Positions 49,607-57,437 of a stretch of 64,000 nucleotides of DNA are shown piece after piece (within the stretch, counting starts at the first letter, position 1; each line of letters opens with the position of its first letter). The stretch comes from Ilumatobacter fluminis. Lineage in GTDB: Bacteria > Actinomycetota > Acidimicrobiia > Acidimicrobiales > Ilumatobacteraceae. The notes beneath the pieces were generated by a model that did no database searches, was not told where the DNA came from, and saw nothing but the letters and a program-made list of their open reading frames with translations. The translations under genes were made by a program, and so were the position numbers. The stretch is taken from assembly GCF_004364865.1 (NCBI RefSeq), contig NZ_SOAU01000001.1:744001-808000 (forward strand). Reading direction: 5' to 3'.

Positions 49607-49745
49607 CCAGAAGGGGTCAGGCACCTTCTGGCGTTCCAGGTCGAGGACGTAGCGAGGTCAGTGCCAGAAGGTGCCTGACCCCTTCTGGCGTTCCAGGTCG
49701 AGGACGTCGCGAGGTCAGCGCCAGAAGGTGCCTGACCCCTTCTGG
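49607..49745. repeat. Family B repeat triplet, locus 3 (F-R-R)
   Basis: Cores at 49607-49631 (forward), 49664-49688 and 49721-49745 (both reverse), all exact. Both spacers are 32 bases and differ from each other at only two positions, in the same orientation, although the flanking cores differ in orientation. The array starts on the base after the M23 peptidase stop and ends two bases before the stop of the convergent gene. Confidence 0.96.
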
Positions 49746-49747
49746 TG

Positions 49748-50254
49748 TCAGCGGAGGCCGGCGGCGTCTTTGACGACGTCTCTCGCCCAGGGGTCGAGCT
49801 TGCGGTGGGTGAGGCGCTCCGTCATCTCGATCGCCTTGGTCGGGTCGTCGATCAGGCCGGCCCAGCGGATGTAGCCACCCATGATGCCGACGATGCGGTC
49901 GCCCAGCTCCTCGCCGTGCACCATGACCTTGTTGCCGTTCTTGAGCAGGTCGTCGAGCTCGCTGTAGAAGGCCCGCAGCCAGGCATCGCGCTCGTCGTTG
50001 CGGAACGGGCGGTGCCGGTACGGCATGTTGAGTTCTTCGTAGTTGTGCAGGTTGCTCGACGCCTGGATGATCGAGATCACGTAGTTGAACCCGTTCTCAC
50101 GGAGCCAGATGATCTCCTCCTGGCGGCGGACGCGACGATGGTTCTCGCCGTAACCACCCGGGCGCTCGCAGATCGCCAGCTTGTCCTGGAGGATCCAGGT
50201 GAGATGGCGCGGCTGGATGCCGAGCGCCCACTTGCCGCGCAGCTTCGGGGGCAT
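49748..50254 (-). CDS. Protein-phosphatase-like protein with altered P-loop
   Basis: 168 residues. The pattern resembles small dual-specificity phosphatases: PRHLTWILQDKLAICERPGG at the start, an EEIIWLRENGFNYVISIIQA helix-strand, MPYRHRPFRNDERDAWL, and then VMVHGEELGDRIVGIMGGYI where the HC-x5-R active-site loop should be. Here His113 and Arg120 are kept but the catalytic Cys is Gly114. It is therefore probably a non-catalytic (pseudo)phosphatase or a related binding protein. I give the family with caution. It precedes no obvious partner; tilS is 60 bases upstream on the same strand. Confidence 0.6.
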   Translation of the reverse strand: MPPKLRGKWALGIQPRHLTWILQDKLAICERPGGYGENHRRVRRQEEIIWLRENGFNYVISIIQASSNLHNYEELNMPYRHRPFRNDERDAWLRAFYSELDDLLKNGNKVMVHGEELGDRIVGIMGGYIRWAGLIDDPTKAIEMTERLTHRKLDPWARDVVKDAAGLR

Positions 50255-50314
50255 CAGGCGGTCTCCGTGGGGCGGGTGGCGGTGTTCGATCGCGTCGACA
50301 TGCGGGTGTCGATG

Positions 50315-51184
50315 CTACCGCGCCGGCGGAACGATGTGGAAAGCCTGCTGGGAACGTTCGACACGTCGTCCGCCAGGGAGCTCGCACGCCACCGCCCGCC
50401 CGTGGGCGACGTCGAGCACCCGGTCGATCGCCGCAGCGTCGGGCGGATAGCCGGACTCGGTCAGCCACCGCCGCAGTGCACGTCGTGCGATCGCCGGGTC
50501 GGCGGCGGCAACGGCCCGTGCGTCGGTGGGGTCGATCTCGGCAGCGAGGGCATCGAGTACCCGGTCGTCGTCGCGGAGCAGGTCGGCGGTGCGGGCGACG
50601 ATCGGGGCGACGTCGCGACGGGCGATGTCGCCCATCAGCGGGAGTAACTCGTGACGGACGCGGTTGCGCCAGATGCTGTCGCTGGCGTTCGACGGGTCGA
50701 CCACGGGGTCGATGCCGGCCTCGCGGCACACCGCCTCGGTGTCGTCCCGCCGCAGCGCGAGGAGCGGGTGGTCCGGTCCGGGCGTGATCGACGACAGGCC
50801 GGTCGTACCGCTGCCACGGAGCAGGCGGAGCAGCAGCGTCTCGGCCTGGTCGTCGAGGGTGTGGCCGGTCATCGCCCCGGTCGGGAGCACCGCCCGGCGT
50901 GCATCTCGGGCACGTGCTTCGAGATTCGGACCCGGTGTCACCTCGACCCGGTGGACGACGACCTCGACGCCGAGCCGGTCACCGATCGCGCACGCTCGGG
51001 CGGCGTCGTCGGCGGATTCGGGTCGGATGCCGTGATCGACGTGGTGCGCGACGACGTCGAGGCCGGCGTGGAGGGCCAGGGCCAGCAACGCGGACGAGTC
51101 GGGGCCACCGGAGAAGGCGGCAGCGACGGGGCGTGGCGCGTCAGGGAAGGTGCAGCGGGGGAGGAGCCGGTCGAGCTCGTTCAG
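50315..51184 (-). CDS. tilS: tRNA(Ile)-lysidine synthase
   Basis: About 289 residues. The PP-loop ATPase motif VAAAFSGGPDSSALLALALH, AHHVDHGIRPESADDA, GAMTGHTLDDQAETLLLRLL, VDPSNASDSIWRNRVRHELL are all diagnostic. Changes C34 of tRNA-Ile(CAU) to lysidine so that it reads AUA. The C-terminal part is short; many TilS have 400+ residues, but actinobacterial forms of ~320 are common. Start is unclear: no ATG/GTG/TTG lies just before the N-terminal conserved region; a CTG at 51184 overlaps the stop of the small membrane protein gene (CTGA), the only other option being a GTG at 51307 that gives an Arg-rich, unlikely extension. Confidence 0.92.
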   Translation of the reverse strand: MNELDRLLPRCTFPDAPRPVAAAFSGGPDSSALLALALHAGLDVVAHHVDHGIRPESADDAARACAIGDRLGVEVVVHRVEVTPGPNLEARARDARRAVLPTGAMTGHTLDDQAETLLLRLLRGSGTTGLSSITPGPDHPLLALRRDDTEAVCREAGIDPVVDPSNASDSIWRNRVRHELLPLMGDIARRDVAPIVARTADLLRDDDRVLDALAAEIDPTDARAVAAADPAIARRALRRWLTESGYPPDAAAIDRVLDVAHGRAVACELPGGRRVERSQQAFHIVPPAR

Positions 51185-51333
51185 AGCTCTTGCTCGCGGC
51201 CGCGCTTCCCGCCGGGGTAGCGCTGCGACGACACCTGCTTGAGGTAGCCGCCGATGAGCGCGACGGCGCCCGCGATTCCTGCGATGAGCAGGACCAGACC
51301 GATCCACCAGTGCCAGATGTAGGCGGCAAGCAT
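51181..51333 (-). CDS. Small single-pass membrane protein
   Basis: 50 residues from ATG 51333: one helix (WWIGLVLLIAGIAGAVALIG) after AAYIWH, then a basic tail YLKQVSSQRYPGGKRGREQE. Its stop overlaps the likely start of tilS by four bases, which supports both genes being real. Function unknown. No signal peptide cleavage site; the basic tail predicts a cytoplasmic C-terminus. Confidence 0.65.
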   Translation of the reverse strand: MLAAYIWHWWIGLVLLIAGIAGAVALIGGYLKQVSSQRYPGGKRGREQEL

Positions 51334-51417
51334 GGGTGTCAGCGTAGCGAGCGGAGGCGCCGGTCGCGGCATCCGCTCGCGATCGACGGCCGGTTCAGGA
51401 CCGGAATGGGAGCGGGT

Positions 51418-51684
51418 TCAGGCCTGGTCGGGGGCGCCGATGATGCCGTCGCCGTCGAAGTCGGTGTCGAAACACGATTCGATCTTGGCGAGCAGGCCCG
51501 GCGGCACCTCGTCGTTCGAGCACTTCCGACGGATCGCCGACTTGAGCTCGGCGTGGAAGTCGAACGCCTGCAGGCAGTCCATGCAGCCGTCGAGGTGGAG
51601 GTGGATGTGCCCGCGCAGTTCTTCGCTCAGTTCGCCGTCGAGATAGGCGTCGAGTTCGCGGATGGTTTCGTTGCAATCGGCCAT
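51418..51684 (-). CDS. rsrA: RsrA-type zinc anti-sigma factor
   Basis: 88 residues with the ZAS motif: Cys4 (MADCNETIRELDAYLDGEL), then His30-x3-Cys34-x2-Cys37 (HLHLDGCMDC), plus Cys55 in RRKCSND. In RsrA these bind zinc and form disulfides on oxidation, releasing SigR. An N-terminal 'YLDGEL' segment is standard for mycothiol-system anti-sigma-R factors. The start ATG 51684 lies 13 bases after the sigR stop. The C-terminal tail is acidic. With mshA at 29.3 kb, the window carries both mycothiol synthesis and the regulator that normally controls it. Confidence 0.92.
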   Translation of the reverse strand: MADCNETIRELDAYLDGELSEELRGHIHLHLDGCMDCLQAFDFHAELKSAIRRKCSNDEVPPGLLAKIESCFDTDFDGDGIIGAPDQA

Positions 51685-51697
51685 GTGTCGTGCTGGG

Positions 51698-52279
51698 TCA
51701 GGTGTCGGCGCCACTCGGTGCGCCGGTGAGGCCCCGTGCCTCTGCGTAGTCGTACAACGCGCGCTGCATCGCTTTTCTTCCCCGATGGAGGCGACTCATC
51801 ACGGTGCCGATCGGGATGTCGAGCATCTCGGCGATCTCTTTGTAGGCGAACCCCTCCACGTCGGCGAGCAGGACGGGGAGTCGGAAGTTCTCCGGCAGGT
51901 CTTCGAGGGCCTGTTTCACCTCGTCGTCGGTGAAGATGTCGAGGAACTGCTCCTCGGCCGACATCGACGCCGCAGCGGTCTCCATCGAACCGAGTCGACG
52001 GTACAGGTAGAGGTCTTCGACGTCGGCGAGGTCGCTCTCCTGTGGGCGGCGCTGCTTCGCCCGGTACCGGTTGATGTAGGCGTTCGTGAGGATCCGGAAC
52101 AGCCACGCCCGCAGGTTGGTGCCCTCCTGGAACGTGTGGAAGCTGCGGAAGCCGCGGAGGTACGCCTCCTGCACGAGGTCTTCCGCGTCGGCCTGATTGC
52201 GTGTCATGCGCAACGCCGCCGAGTAGAGCTGCGGTGCGTACTCCATCGCCTGGTCGGCGAACGTGCTCTGATCGGCCAC
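51698..52279 (-). CDS. sigR: SigR/SigH-type ECF sigma factor
   Basis: 193 residues. Region 2: [60 protein letters not shown]. Region 4: [47 protein letters not shown]. This is the pattern of SigR/SigH (thiol oxidative and heat stress). GTG start at 52279. It is followed by rsrA, the cognate anti-sigma factor. Upstream I looked for its own GGAAT-N18-GTT promoter: GGAAC occurs near 52295 but the GTT is not at the right spacing, so autoregulation is not supported by inspection. Confidence 0.93.
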   Translation of the reverse strand: MADQSTFADQAMEYAPQLYSAALRMTRNQADAEDLVQEAYLRGFRSFHTFQEGTNLRAWLFRILTNAYINRYRAKQRRPQESDLADVEDLYLYRRLGSMETAAASMSAEEQFLDIFTDDEVKQALEDLPENFRLPVLLADVEGFAYKEIAEMLDIPIGTVMSRLHRGRKAMQRALYDYAEARGLTGAPSGADT

Positions 52280-52335
52280 GGCAGCGACCCTAACGCGTCC
52301 GTTCCTCGACCGCTCAGGGCGATCGGGCCGGCAGG

Positions 52336-52821
52336 TCAGTCGTCGAGACGGTCGTTGTTCAGGTCGTCGAGCAGTTCGTCGATCGTCGCGACGAAACGCT
52401 CGAGATAGGAGGCGAACTCCTCGAGTTCGTGGTCGTCGAACGGTTCGAGGATGCGTCGCATCGCCATCGTCCGGAGCTTGCGGATGCGGCGCACGGTGTC
52501 GACGCCCTGCTGGGTCGCGATCGCCTGGACGTAGCGTCGGTCGTCGTCGATCTGGCGTCGCTCCGCTAGCCCGAGCTTGACGAGCCGGTCGACGGCGCGG
52601 GTGGCCGTGCTCGGGTCGACGTGCATGGCGTCGGCGAAGTCGCTCATCCGGATGCCGCCGCGGTGGGCGGCGATGATCTCGAGCGCGTCGGTCTGGGCCT
52701 GTTCGAGCTTCGGCCCGTCGGGGCCGAGCAGGTGGGCCCGCATCGCTGTGCCGGTCGCGTTTCGTCGCAGCTCGCGCCAGGCGAGGGCGATCCGATCGGA
52801 GGTGGTCGGCGGGCGACTCAC
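52336..52821 (-). CDS. MarR-family transcriptional regulator
   Basis: 161 residues from GTG 52821. Winged-helix core: [60 protein letters not shown] (the wing with DxRR, which is the MarR signature). The C-terminal dimer helices contain [20 protein letters not shown]. No ligand can be named. It lies between sigR and the fused MFS/spermidine synthase gene, all on the minus strand. No inverted repeat is obvious in the 56-base gap to sigR. Confidence 0.88.
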   Translation of the reverse strand: MSRPPTTSDRIALAWRELRRNATGTAMRAHLLGPDGPKLEQAQTDALEIIAAHRGGIRMSDFADAMHVDPSTATRAVDRLVKLGLAERRQIDDDRRYVQAIATQQGVDTVRRIRKLRTMAMRRILEPFDDHELEEFASYLERFVATIDELLDDLNNDRLDD

Positions 52822-52888
52822 GCTGCGCCCCGGTGGCTCGACATGGCCCGGGAGCGTAGGACGATCGGCGGACGAGGGCGAAGCCGGG

Positions 52889-54442
52889 TCAGCCGGTGCC
52901 GACGATGAGCTGGTCGACGGGGGCGAAGTCGTCGGTGAGCGTCATGGCGTCGCCGATCCAGGTGTCGAGATCGTCGACGAGTTCGCCGTCGTCGCCGGCG
53001 GCACGTCGGGCCTCGTCCCACGCGTCGATGTCGAGCGTCGCGTCGCCGGCCAGGATCACCGAGTTCGCGATCGCACCGTCCACCACGCCGGCGCTGCGGA
53101 TCACCGCCACCCGGTCGAACGTGGTGAGGAGGGTGGCCGCCTCGGCACGGAGGAACGACTGGTCGCCGCCGTCGATCACGTTCACGACGTAGATGCCGTC
53201 GTCGCGGAGTACCCGGTCGACGTCGGCGAGGAATTCCTCCGTCGTCAGGTGCCACGGTACGGAGCGGCTGCCGAATGCGTCGCCGACGACGACGTCGGCC
53301 GAGTCGTCGGCCATGCGGCGGACCGCCTGGCGGCCGTCGCCGGTGATGATCTCGACCGGTGGCAGACCGAACTCGTCGTCGACGACGTCGATCAGTTCGG
53401 GGTCGATCTCGAGCACGGTCTGGTCGGTGTCGGGACGGGTCGTCGCCAGCCACCGTGGGAGCGTCAGTGCACCGCCGCCGATCGCCACGACGTCGATGTC
53501 GGGGGCGGGGTTCTGGGTGTCGATCGCGTCGGCGATGCGGCGGGTGTACCAGAACTCGAGGCGGGTCGGGTCATCGGGGTCGACGTAGCTGTGGCGGAGA
53601 TCGTCGAGCACGAGGATCCGGCCCGACTCATCATCGGGATCGTCGACGATCGAGAGGCAGTAGTAGGCCGTCTGGACGTCGCACGGGGTGTCGGTGACGG
53701 CGACGCCGGCCAGGCCGAGGAGCGCCACGCCGCTCGCCGAGAGCATCAGGGTGGCGTCGACCAACCGGTTGGCGAGCCACATCGCCACGCCGGTGAGCGC
53801 CAGGAGGCCGCCGACGGCGACGATCAGGGTCGTGACCGCGGCGAACGCGACGAGCACGTAGCCGGCGAGAAAGGTGCCGGCGATGGCACCGGCCGTGCCC
53901 CACGCGGAGAGTCGGCCGACGACGGCGCCCGTCCGGGCGAGATCACGCAACTGGAGCTTGACGACGGCCGGCGGAACCGCGCTGAGCACGGCGGCCGAGG
54001 GCCCGAATGCCCACAGCGCCAGGATGATGCTCGACCGGCTGTCGCCATCGGGGCCGGGGTCGCCGCCGAGGAACCGGACGATCGGGATCGACGCGATCGC
54101 AAGGGCCCCGCCGAAGGTGAGGAACAGGGGGATGAGGCGGTTCGGGTCGTATCGATCGGCGGCGACACCGCCGGCCCAGGCACCGATCGCGATGCCGGCG
54201 AGGATCGTGCCGATGATCGCCGTGTAGGTCTCCAGGTTGACGCCGACGTACGGTGCGAGCAGGCGGCCGGCGAGGATCTCGAGCACCAGGACCGACCCGG
54301 AGGTGACGGTCACGAGGGCGACGGCGAGCCCGTTCGGGAGGGCGTGCGACCCAGGGGAGCCGGTCGACCCGTCGCCGCTCCGGACGTCGCCGCTGTGGAC
54401 GCCGCCGCTCTGGACGTCGGGGCCCGGGACGTCGTCGGTCAT
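52889..54442 (-). CDS. Fused membrane (MFS-like) and spermidine synthase-like protein
   Basis: 517 residues. After a Gly/Ser-rich N-terminus (GGVHSGDVRSGDGSTGSPGS) come about eight membrane helices from ALVTVTSGSVLVLEILAGRL to LLGLAGVAV, with the MFS-like GAWAGGVAADRYDPNRLIPL. The C-terminal ~230 residues are a Rossmann methyltransferase-like spermidine synthase fold: VVAIGGGALTLPRWLATTRP (GGG binding loop), VLEIDPELIDVVDDEF, DSADVVVGDAFGSRSVPWHL. The usual catalytic Asp pair region reads VVGDAFG. Such fusions are widespread and their substrate is unknown. Divergent from the lipoprotein hydrolase with a 72-base gap. Confidence 0.83.
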   Translation of the reverse strand: MTDDVPGPDVQSGGVHSGDVRSGDGSTGSPGSHALPNGLAVALVTVTSGSVLVLEILAGRLLAPYVGVNLETYTAIIGTILAGIAIGAWAGGVAADRYDPNRLIPLFLTFGGALAIASIPIVRFLGGDPGPDGDSRSSIILALWAFGPSAAVLSAVPPAVVKLQLRDLARTGAVVGRLSAWGTAGAIAGTFLAGYVLVAFAAVTTLIVAVGGLLALTGVAMWLANRLVDATLMLSASGVALLGLAGVAVTDTPCDVQTAYYCLSIVDDPDDESGRILVLDDLRHSYVDPDDPTRLEFWYTRRIADAIDTQNPAPDIDVVAIGGGALTLPRWLATTRPDTDQTVLEIDPELIDVVDDEFGLPPVEIITGDGRQAVRRMADDSADVVVGDAFGSRSVPWHLTTEEFLADVDRVLRDDGIYVVNVIDGGDQSFLRAEAATLLTTFDRVAVIRSAGVVDGAIANSVILAGDATLDIDAWDEARRAAGDDGELVDDLDTWIGDAMTLTDDFAPVDQLIVGTG

Positions 54443-54514
54443 CCAGGCAGGCTAGGTCGGAACCGTCGTGAGCGCGATGGGACACGGGTGCCGGGCCTCG
54501 GCCATGATCTGGTC

Positions 54515-55825
54515 ATGTCACGCCGATCGCTCGTCTCGCTCGTCGCCCTCGCTCTCGCCGCATCCGCCTGCGGCGGATCGGACGACGAGTCGGCCGACAC
54601 CACCACCGCTCCCGCGACCACCGAACCGACCGACGTCACCGACACCACCGAGGCGACCGACACGACCGTGCCGGCGACGACAACGGCGCCCGAGACGACA
54701 ACGGCGCCCGAGACCACGACCGCTCCGGAGACGACAGCCGCTCCCGAGACGACGGCACCGGCGACGACCGTCGCCGAGCAGCCGTTCACACCGGTGGGCG
54801 AGGGCGAGTACGAGGTCGGCGTGCAGACCATCACCCTCGACGACGACCCCGAGCGGCCGCTGACGGTCGACGTGTGGTTCCCGCTCGACGCCGCCACCGA
54901 CGTGTCGACGCTCGCCCCCGTCCAGTACACGATGATCCCCGGCGTGTACTACGAGTCGCCGGTCGCCTTCACGGCCACACCCGACGCCCTGTCGGCCGAC
55001 GGACCGTTCCCGTTGGTCGTGTACTCGCACGGCAGCGGTGGGCTGCGGTACATCCACAGCGCATACACCGAGGCGCTCGCCAGCCACGGATACGTCGTCG
55101 CAGCACCTGATCACACCGGCAACACGGCGATCGAACGGATCGCCGGCGGCGGTGCCGACCCGGCCGTCATCTCGTTCAACCGTCCGAACGACGTGCGTCG
55201 GGTGATCGACGCGATGACCGACCCGGCCGATCCGTCGGCCGGACCTGCCGCCGCCGGCGTCGACGCCGAGCAGGTGGTCGTCACCGGACACTCCTTCGGT
55301 GGCTTCACGACGATCGCCATGGCGACCGGTTTCTCGAACGAGTTGGGTGAGTTCCCCGTCGACGAGCGGGTCGACGCGATCATCCCGCTCGCCCCGGCCG
55401 TGAGCTCGAACGCCTTCTCCGACGAGGCCCTCGCCACGATCGACGTCCCGATGATGGTCGTGGTCGGCTCTGACGACATCACGACGCCGGTCGATCCCAA
55501 CGTGACCCGCCTCTGGGACAACGCGACCCTCAGCTCGCCGTCGTACCGCGTCGAGCTGGTCGCCGGCGAGCACCAGTCGTTCACCGATCTGTGCGCCTAT
55601 CAGGACGAGGTGCCGAACCTGCCCGACATCCCCGAGATCGTGATCGACACGATCGAGACGATGGGTGCCGAGGGGTGCTCCGACGACGACATGGACCCGG
55701 CCCGCGTCGCCGAACTGCTCGACACGTACGTGCTGGCGTTCCTCGACGAGGTGCTCGCCGACGGGCCGTCCGTCCTCGAGGCGACGGGGACACCGCCCGA
55801 CGACGTGGTGTTCGACGCCCGCTGA
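54515..55825 (+). CDS. Lipoprotein alpha/beta hydrolase (PAF-acetylhydrolase/dienelactone-hydrolase-like)
   Basis: 436 residues. Lipobox ASAC (Cys19) followed by a ~65-residue Thr/Pro/Glu linker with imperfect TTAPE repeats. The hydrolase domain begins near residue 90: PLTVDVWFPLDAATDVSTLA, FPLVVYSHGSGGLRYIHSAY, GYVVAAPDHTGNT, VVVTGHSFGGFTTIAMATGF (nucleophile Ser in GHSFGG), VVVGSDDITTPVDPNV (Asp), AGEHQSFTDLC (His). So the triad is complete. Homologous to bacterial PAF-acetylhydrolase-like enzymes acting on short acyl esters or polyesters outside the membrane. ATG 54515 was chosen for the lipobox. Confidence 0.87.
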   Translation: MSRRSLVSLVALALAASACGGSDDESADTTTAPATTEPTDVTDTTEATDTTVPATTTAPETTTAPETTTAPETTAAPETTAPATTVAEQPFTPVGEGEYEVGVQTITLDDDPERPLTVDVWFPLDAATDVSTLAPVQYTMIPGVYYESPVAFTATPDALSADGPFPLVVYSHGSGGLRYIHSAYTEALASHGYVVAAPDHTGNTAIERIAGGGADPAVISFNRPNDVRRVIDAMTDPADPSAGPAAAGVDAEQVVVTGHSFGGFTTIAMATGFSNELGEFPVDERVDAIIPLAPAVSSNAFSDEALATIDVPMMVVVGSDDITTPVDPNVTRLWDNATLSSPSYRVELVAGEHQSFTDLCAYQDEVPNLPDIPEIVIDTIETMGAEGCSDDDMDPARVAELLDTYVLAFLDEVLADGPSVLEATGTPPDDVVFDAR

Positions 55826-55832
55826 AATCCCT

Positions 55833-55851
55833 GATCGCGCAATGCGCGATC
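55833..55851. promoter_or_regulatory. 19-bp perfect palindrome between lipoprotein genes
   Basis: GATCGCGC (55833-55840), AAT, GCGCGATC (55844-55851), 7 bases after the stop of the upstream lipoprotein gene and 45 bases before the next ATG. It may be an operator for the second lipoprotein or a short terminator. Confidence 0.5.
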
Positions 55852-55896
55852 TGGCACAGTCTCCGACCGACCCCCAACACGATCGAGGAAGCCATC

Positions 55897-56448
55897 ATGC
55901 AGCGTCACCACACCACCCGAACCAACCGAACCGCCCGCCTCGTCACGAGTGTCGCCCTCGCCGGCGCCGTCCTGCTCGGCGCGTGCGGCTCCGACGACGA
56001 CGAACCTGCCGCCGAGCCCGCAGCGGAGGAGCCGGCGGACGACTCGGCGAGCGACTCGAACAGCGACTCGGGTGACGACTCGTCGAGCGACTCGGGCGAT
56101 GGTGACGCCGGTGAGGCGGGCGACGACACGACATCCGGAGGCGACGCGTCGGTGGAGGGCGCTGCCGAACTGGGCCAGGAGGTGGCCGACGACATCCTCG
56201 GCGCCGTCGACGAGGACGGGACGCTGAGCGATGCGATCTCGTCGCTGTCGCCCGAGACCCGTTTCGGTGCCGTGGCGAGCCAGCTCGAGCCCGAGCCCGA
56301 GATCGTCGTCGACGGTACGACGATCCGGTTCGTGTTCCCCGGCGGCACGACCGACGATTCGATGATGTCGTGCATCATCGCCGGCTCGTTCGTCGAGCCC
56401 GGCGAGACCCTCGTGCTCGAGTACCCCGACGGCGAGGTCGAGTGCTGA
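55897..56448 (+). CDS. Small acidic lipoprotein of unknown function
   Basis: 183 residues. Signal peptide with lipobox: RLVTSVALAGAVLLGAC, Cys30. A strongly acidic Asp/Ser linker (SASDSNSDSGDDSSSDSGDG) follows, then a small folded part (ELGQEVADDILGAVDEDGTL to the end) closing with two cysteines (SMMSCIIAG and GEVEC) that may form a disulfide. ATG 55897 has GAGGAAG a short distance upstream. I do not recognise the family. On the same strand as the lipoprotein hydrolase and possibly cotranscribed. Confidence 0.75.
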   Translation: MQRHHTTRTNRTARLVTSVALAGAVLLGACGSDDDEPAAEPAAEEPADDSASDSNSDSGDDSSSDSGDGDAGEAGDDTTSGGDASVEGAAELGQEVADDILGAVDEDGTLSDAISSLSPETRFGAVASQLEPEPEIVVDGTTIRFVFPGGTTDDSMMSCIIAGSFVEPGETLVLEYPDGEVEC

Positions 56449-56463
56449 CCACCCTGCCGGGCG

Positions 56464-57264
56464 TCACCGGCCCGGGACGTCGATCACGTCGACGTCCGGG
56501 TCGGCCAGTGAACTGCCGGTGAGGTGAGCGTCGATCAGCGCCGACACGACGTCGGGGCGGGAGTAATTGAGCGCGTGCGCACCGTGCACCCGGACGACGT
56601 CGACGTGCGGAAGCCCTGAGAACACGCTCGCCCGCCCGAAGTCGACGAGCGGGTCGCGATCGCCGCCGATGACCAACGTGGGCGCGTTCAGTAACTCGAG
56701 TCGGTCGAGGGTCGGGTAGGCGACCATGTCGGCGAACAGCCGCCAGCTGCGTGTGACGCCGAACCGGAGGTAGTCGGCGGCGGCGACCGGCCACAGCGAC
56801 GGTGGCTCTCGAACCGAATCGGTGACCATCTGCCGCAGGGCTCGCGGCAGCGGTTGGTTGTTCACACCGCCGGCAGGCGAGACGAGCACGATGCGATCGA
56901 CACGATCGGGCCACGCCGCGGCGACTTCGACCAGCACGACGCAGCCGAGCGAGTTGCCGACGAAGCTGGCGCGCTCGATGCCCACCGCGTCGAGATAGGC
57001 GATCACCGTCCGGGCGAGGCCGGGGATGTCGAGCGGCCGGGCCGGCCGATGACTTCGTCCACTGCCGGGCAGGTCGGGGACGAACGTGGGGTACCGGCTC
57101 GCCAGGCGGGCGGCGGTCGGCTCGAGGTAGCTGCCCGACACACCGAACCCGTGGACGTGGACGAGCGGTCGACCGGATTCGACCGGGCCGGATCGGTGGA
57201 AGAGCGGCAGCCCGTCGACGATCGACCAATTCGCCTTCAGCGGTGCCGTCACCGGTCGACTCAC
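56464..57264 (-). CDS. Alpha/beta hydrolase
   Basis: 266 residues from GTG 57264. LVHVHGFGVSGSYLEPTAAR (oxyanion region), FVPDLPGSGRSHRPARPLDI, nucleophile Ser in FVGNSLGCVVLVEVAAAWPD, Asp in VIGGDRDPLVDFGR, His in VHGAHALNYSRPD: a complete triad. Similar to meta-cleavage product hydrolases and esterases, substrate unknown. GNSLG rather than GxSxG with small residues at both sides is still within the consensus. Convergent with the small lipoprotein and divergent from the P-type ATPase. Confidence 0.85.
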   Translation of the reverse strand: MSRPVTAPLKANWSIVDGLPLFHRSGPVESGRPLVHVHGFGVSGSYLEPTAARLASRYPTFVPDLPGSGRSHRPARPLDIPGLARTVIAYLDAVGIERASFVGNSLGCVVLVEVAAAWPDRVDRIVLVSPAGGVNNQPLPRALRQMVTDSVREPPSLWPVAAADYLRFGVTRSWRLFADMVAYPTLDRLELLNAPTLVIGGDRDPLVDFGRASVFSGLPHVDVVRVHGAHALNYSRPDVVSALIDAHLTGSSLADPDVDVIDVPGR

Positions 57265-57323
57265 GCCCGTCTCCTCGCTCGGCCGGTCGGTGCCCGGCGT
57301 TCGCGCTCATCATGACATGAGGT

Positions 57324-57354
57324 GACGACACGTGTCGTCCGATCGACCTACTGT
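57324..57354 (+). promoter_or_regulatory. Promoter with 16-bp perfect palindrome before the P-type ATPase
   Basis: GACGACACGTGTCGTC (57324-57339) is a perfect palindrome with CACGTG at its centre. TACTGT at 57349-57354 is a fair -10, with ACGACA 18 bases upstream as -35 overlapping the palindrome. A transcript starting near 57361 would have a ~77-base leader before the GTG at 57438. A repressor site is likely. Confidence 0.55.
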
Positions 57355-57437
57355 TCGGCGTGGACAGTCGAACACCGAGCGTGGCGTTCGCGACCAGGAG
57401 GAACCGAGATGGTGTGTGCGTCGATCGGAGCGAGAAG

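Noticed and set aside
49607-49745. CRISPR array
   Set aside because: 25-bp cores with 32-base spacers, yet one core is inverted, the two spacers are near copies, and there are no cas genes.
52280-52335. SigR-type autoregulatory promoter (GGAAT-N18-GTT)
   Set aside because: GGAAC is present near 52295, but GTT is not at 16-19 bases; no valid pair found.
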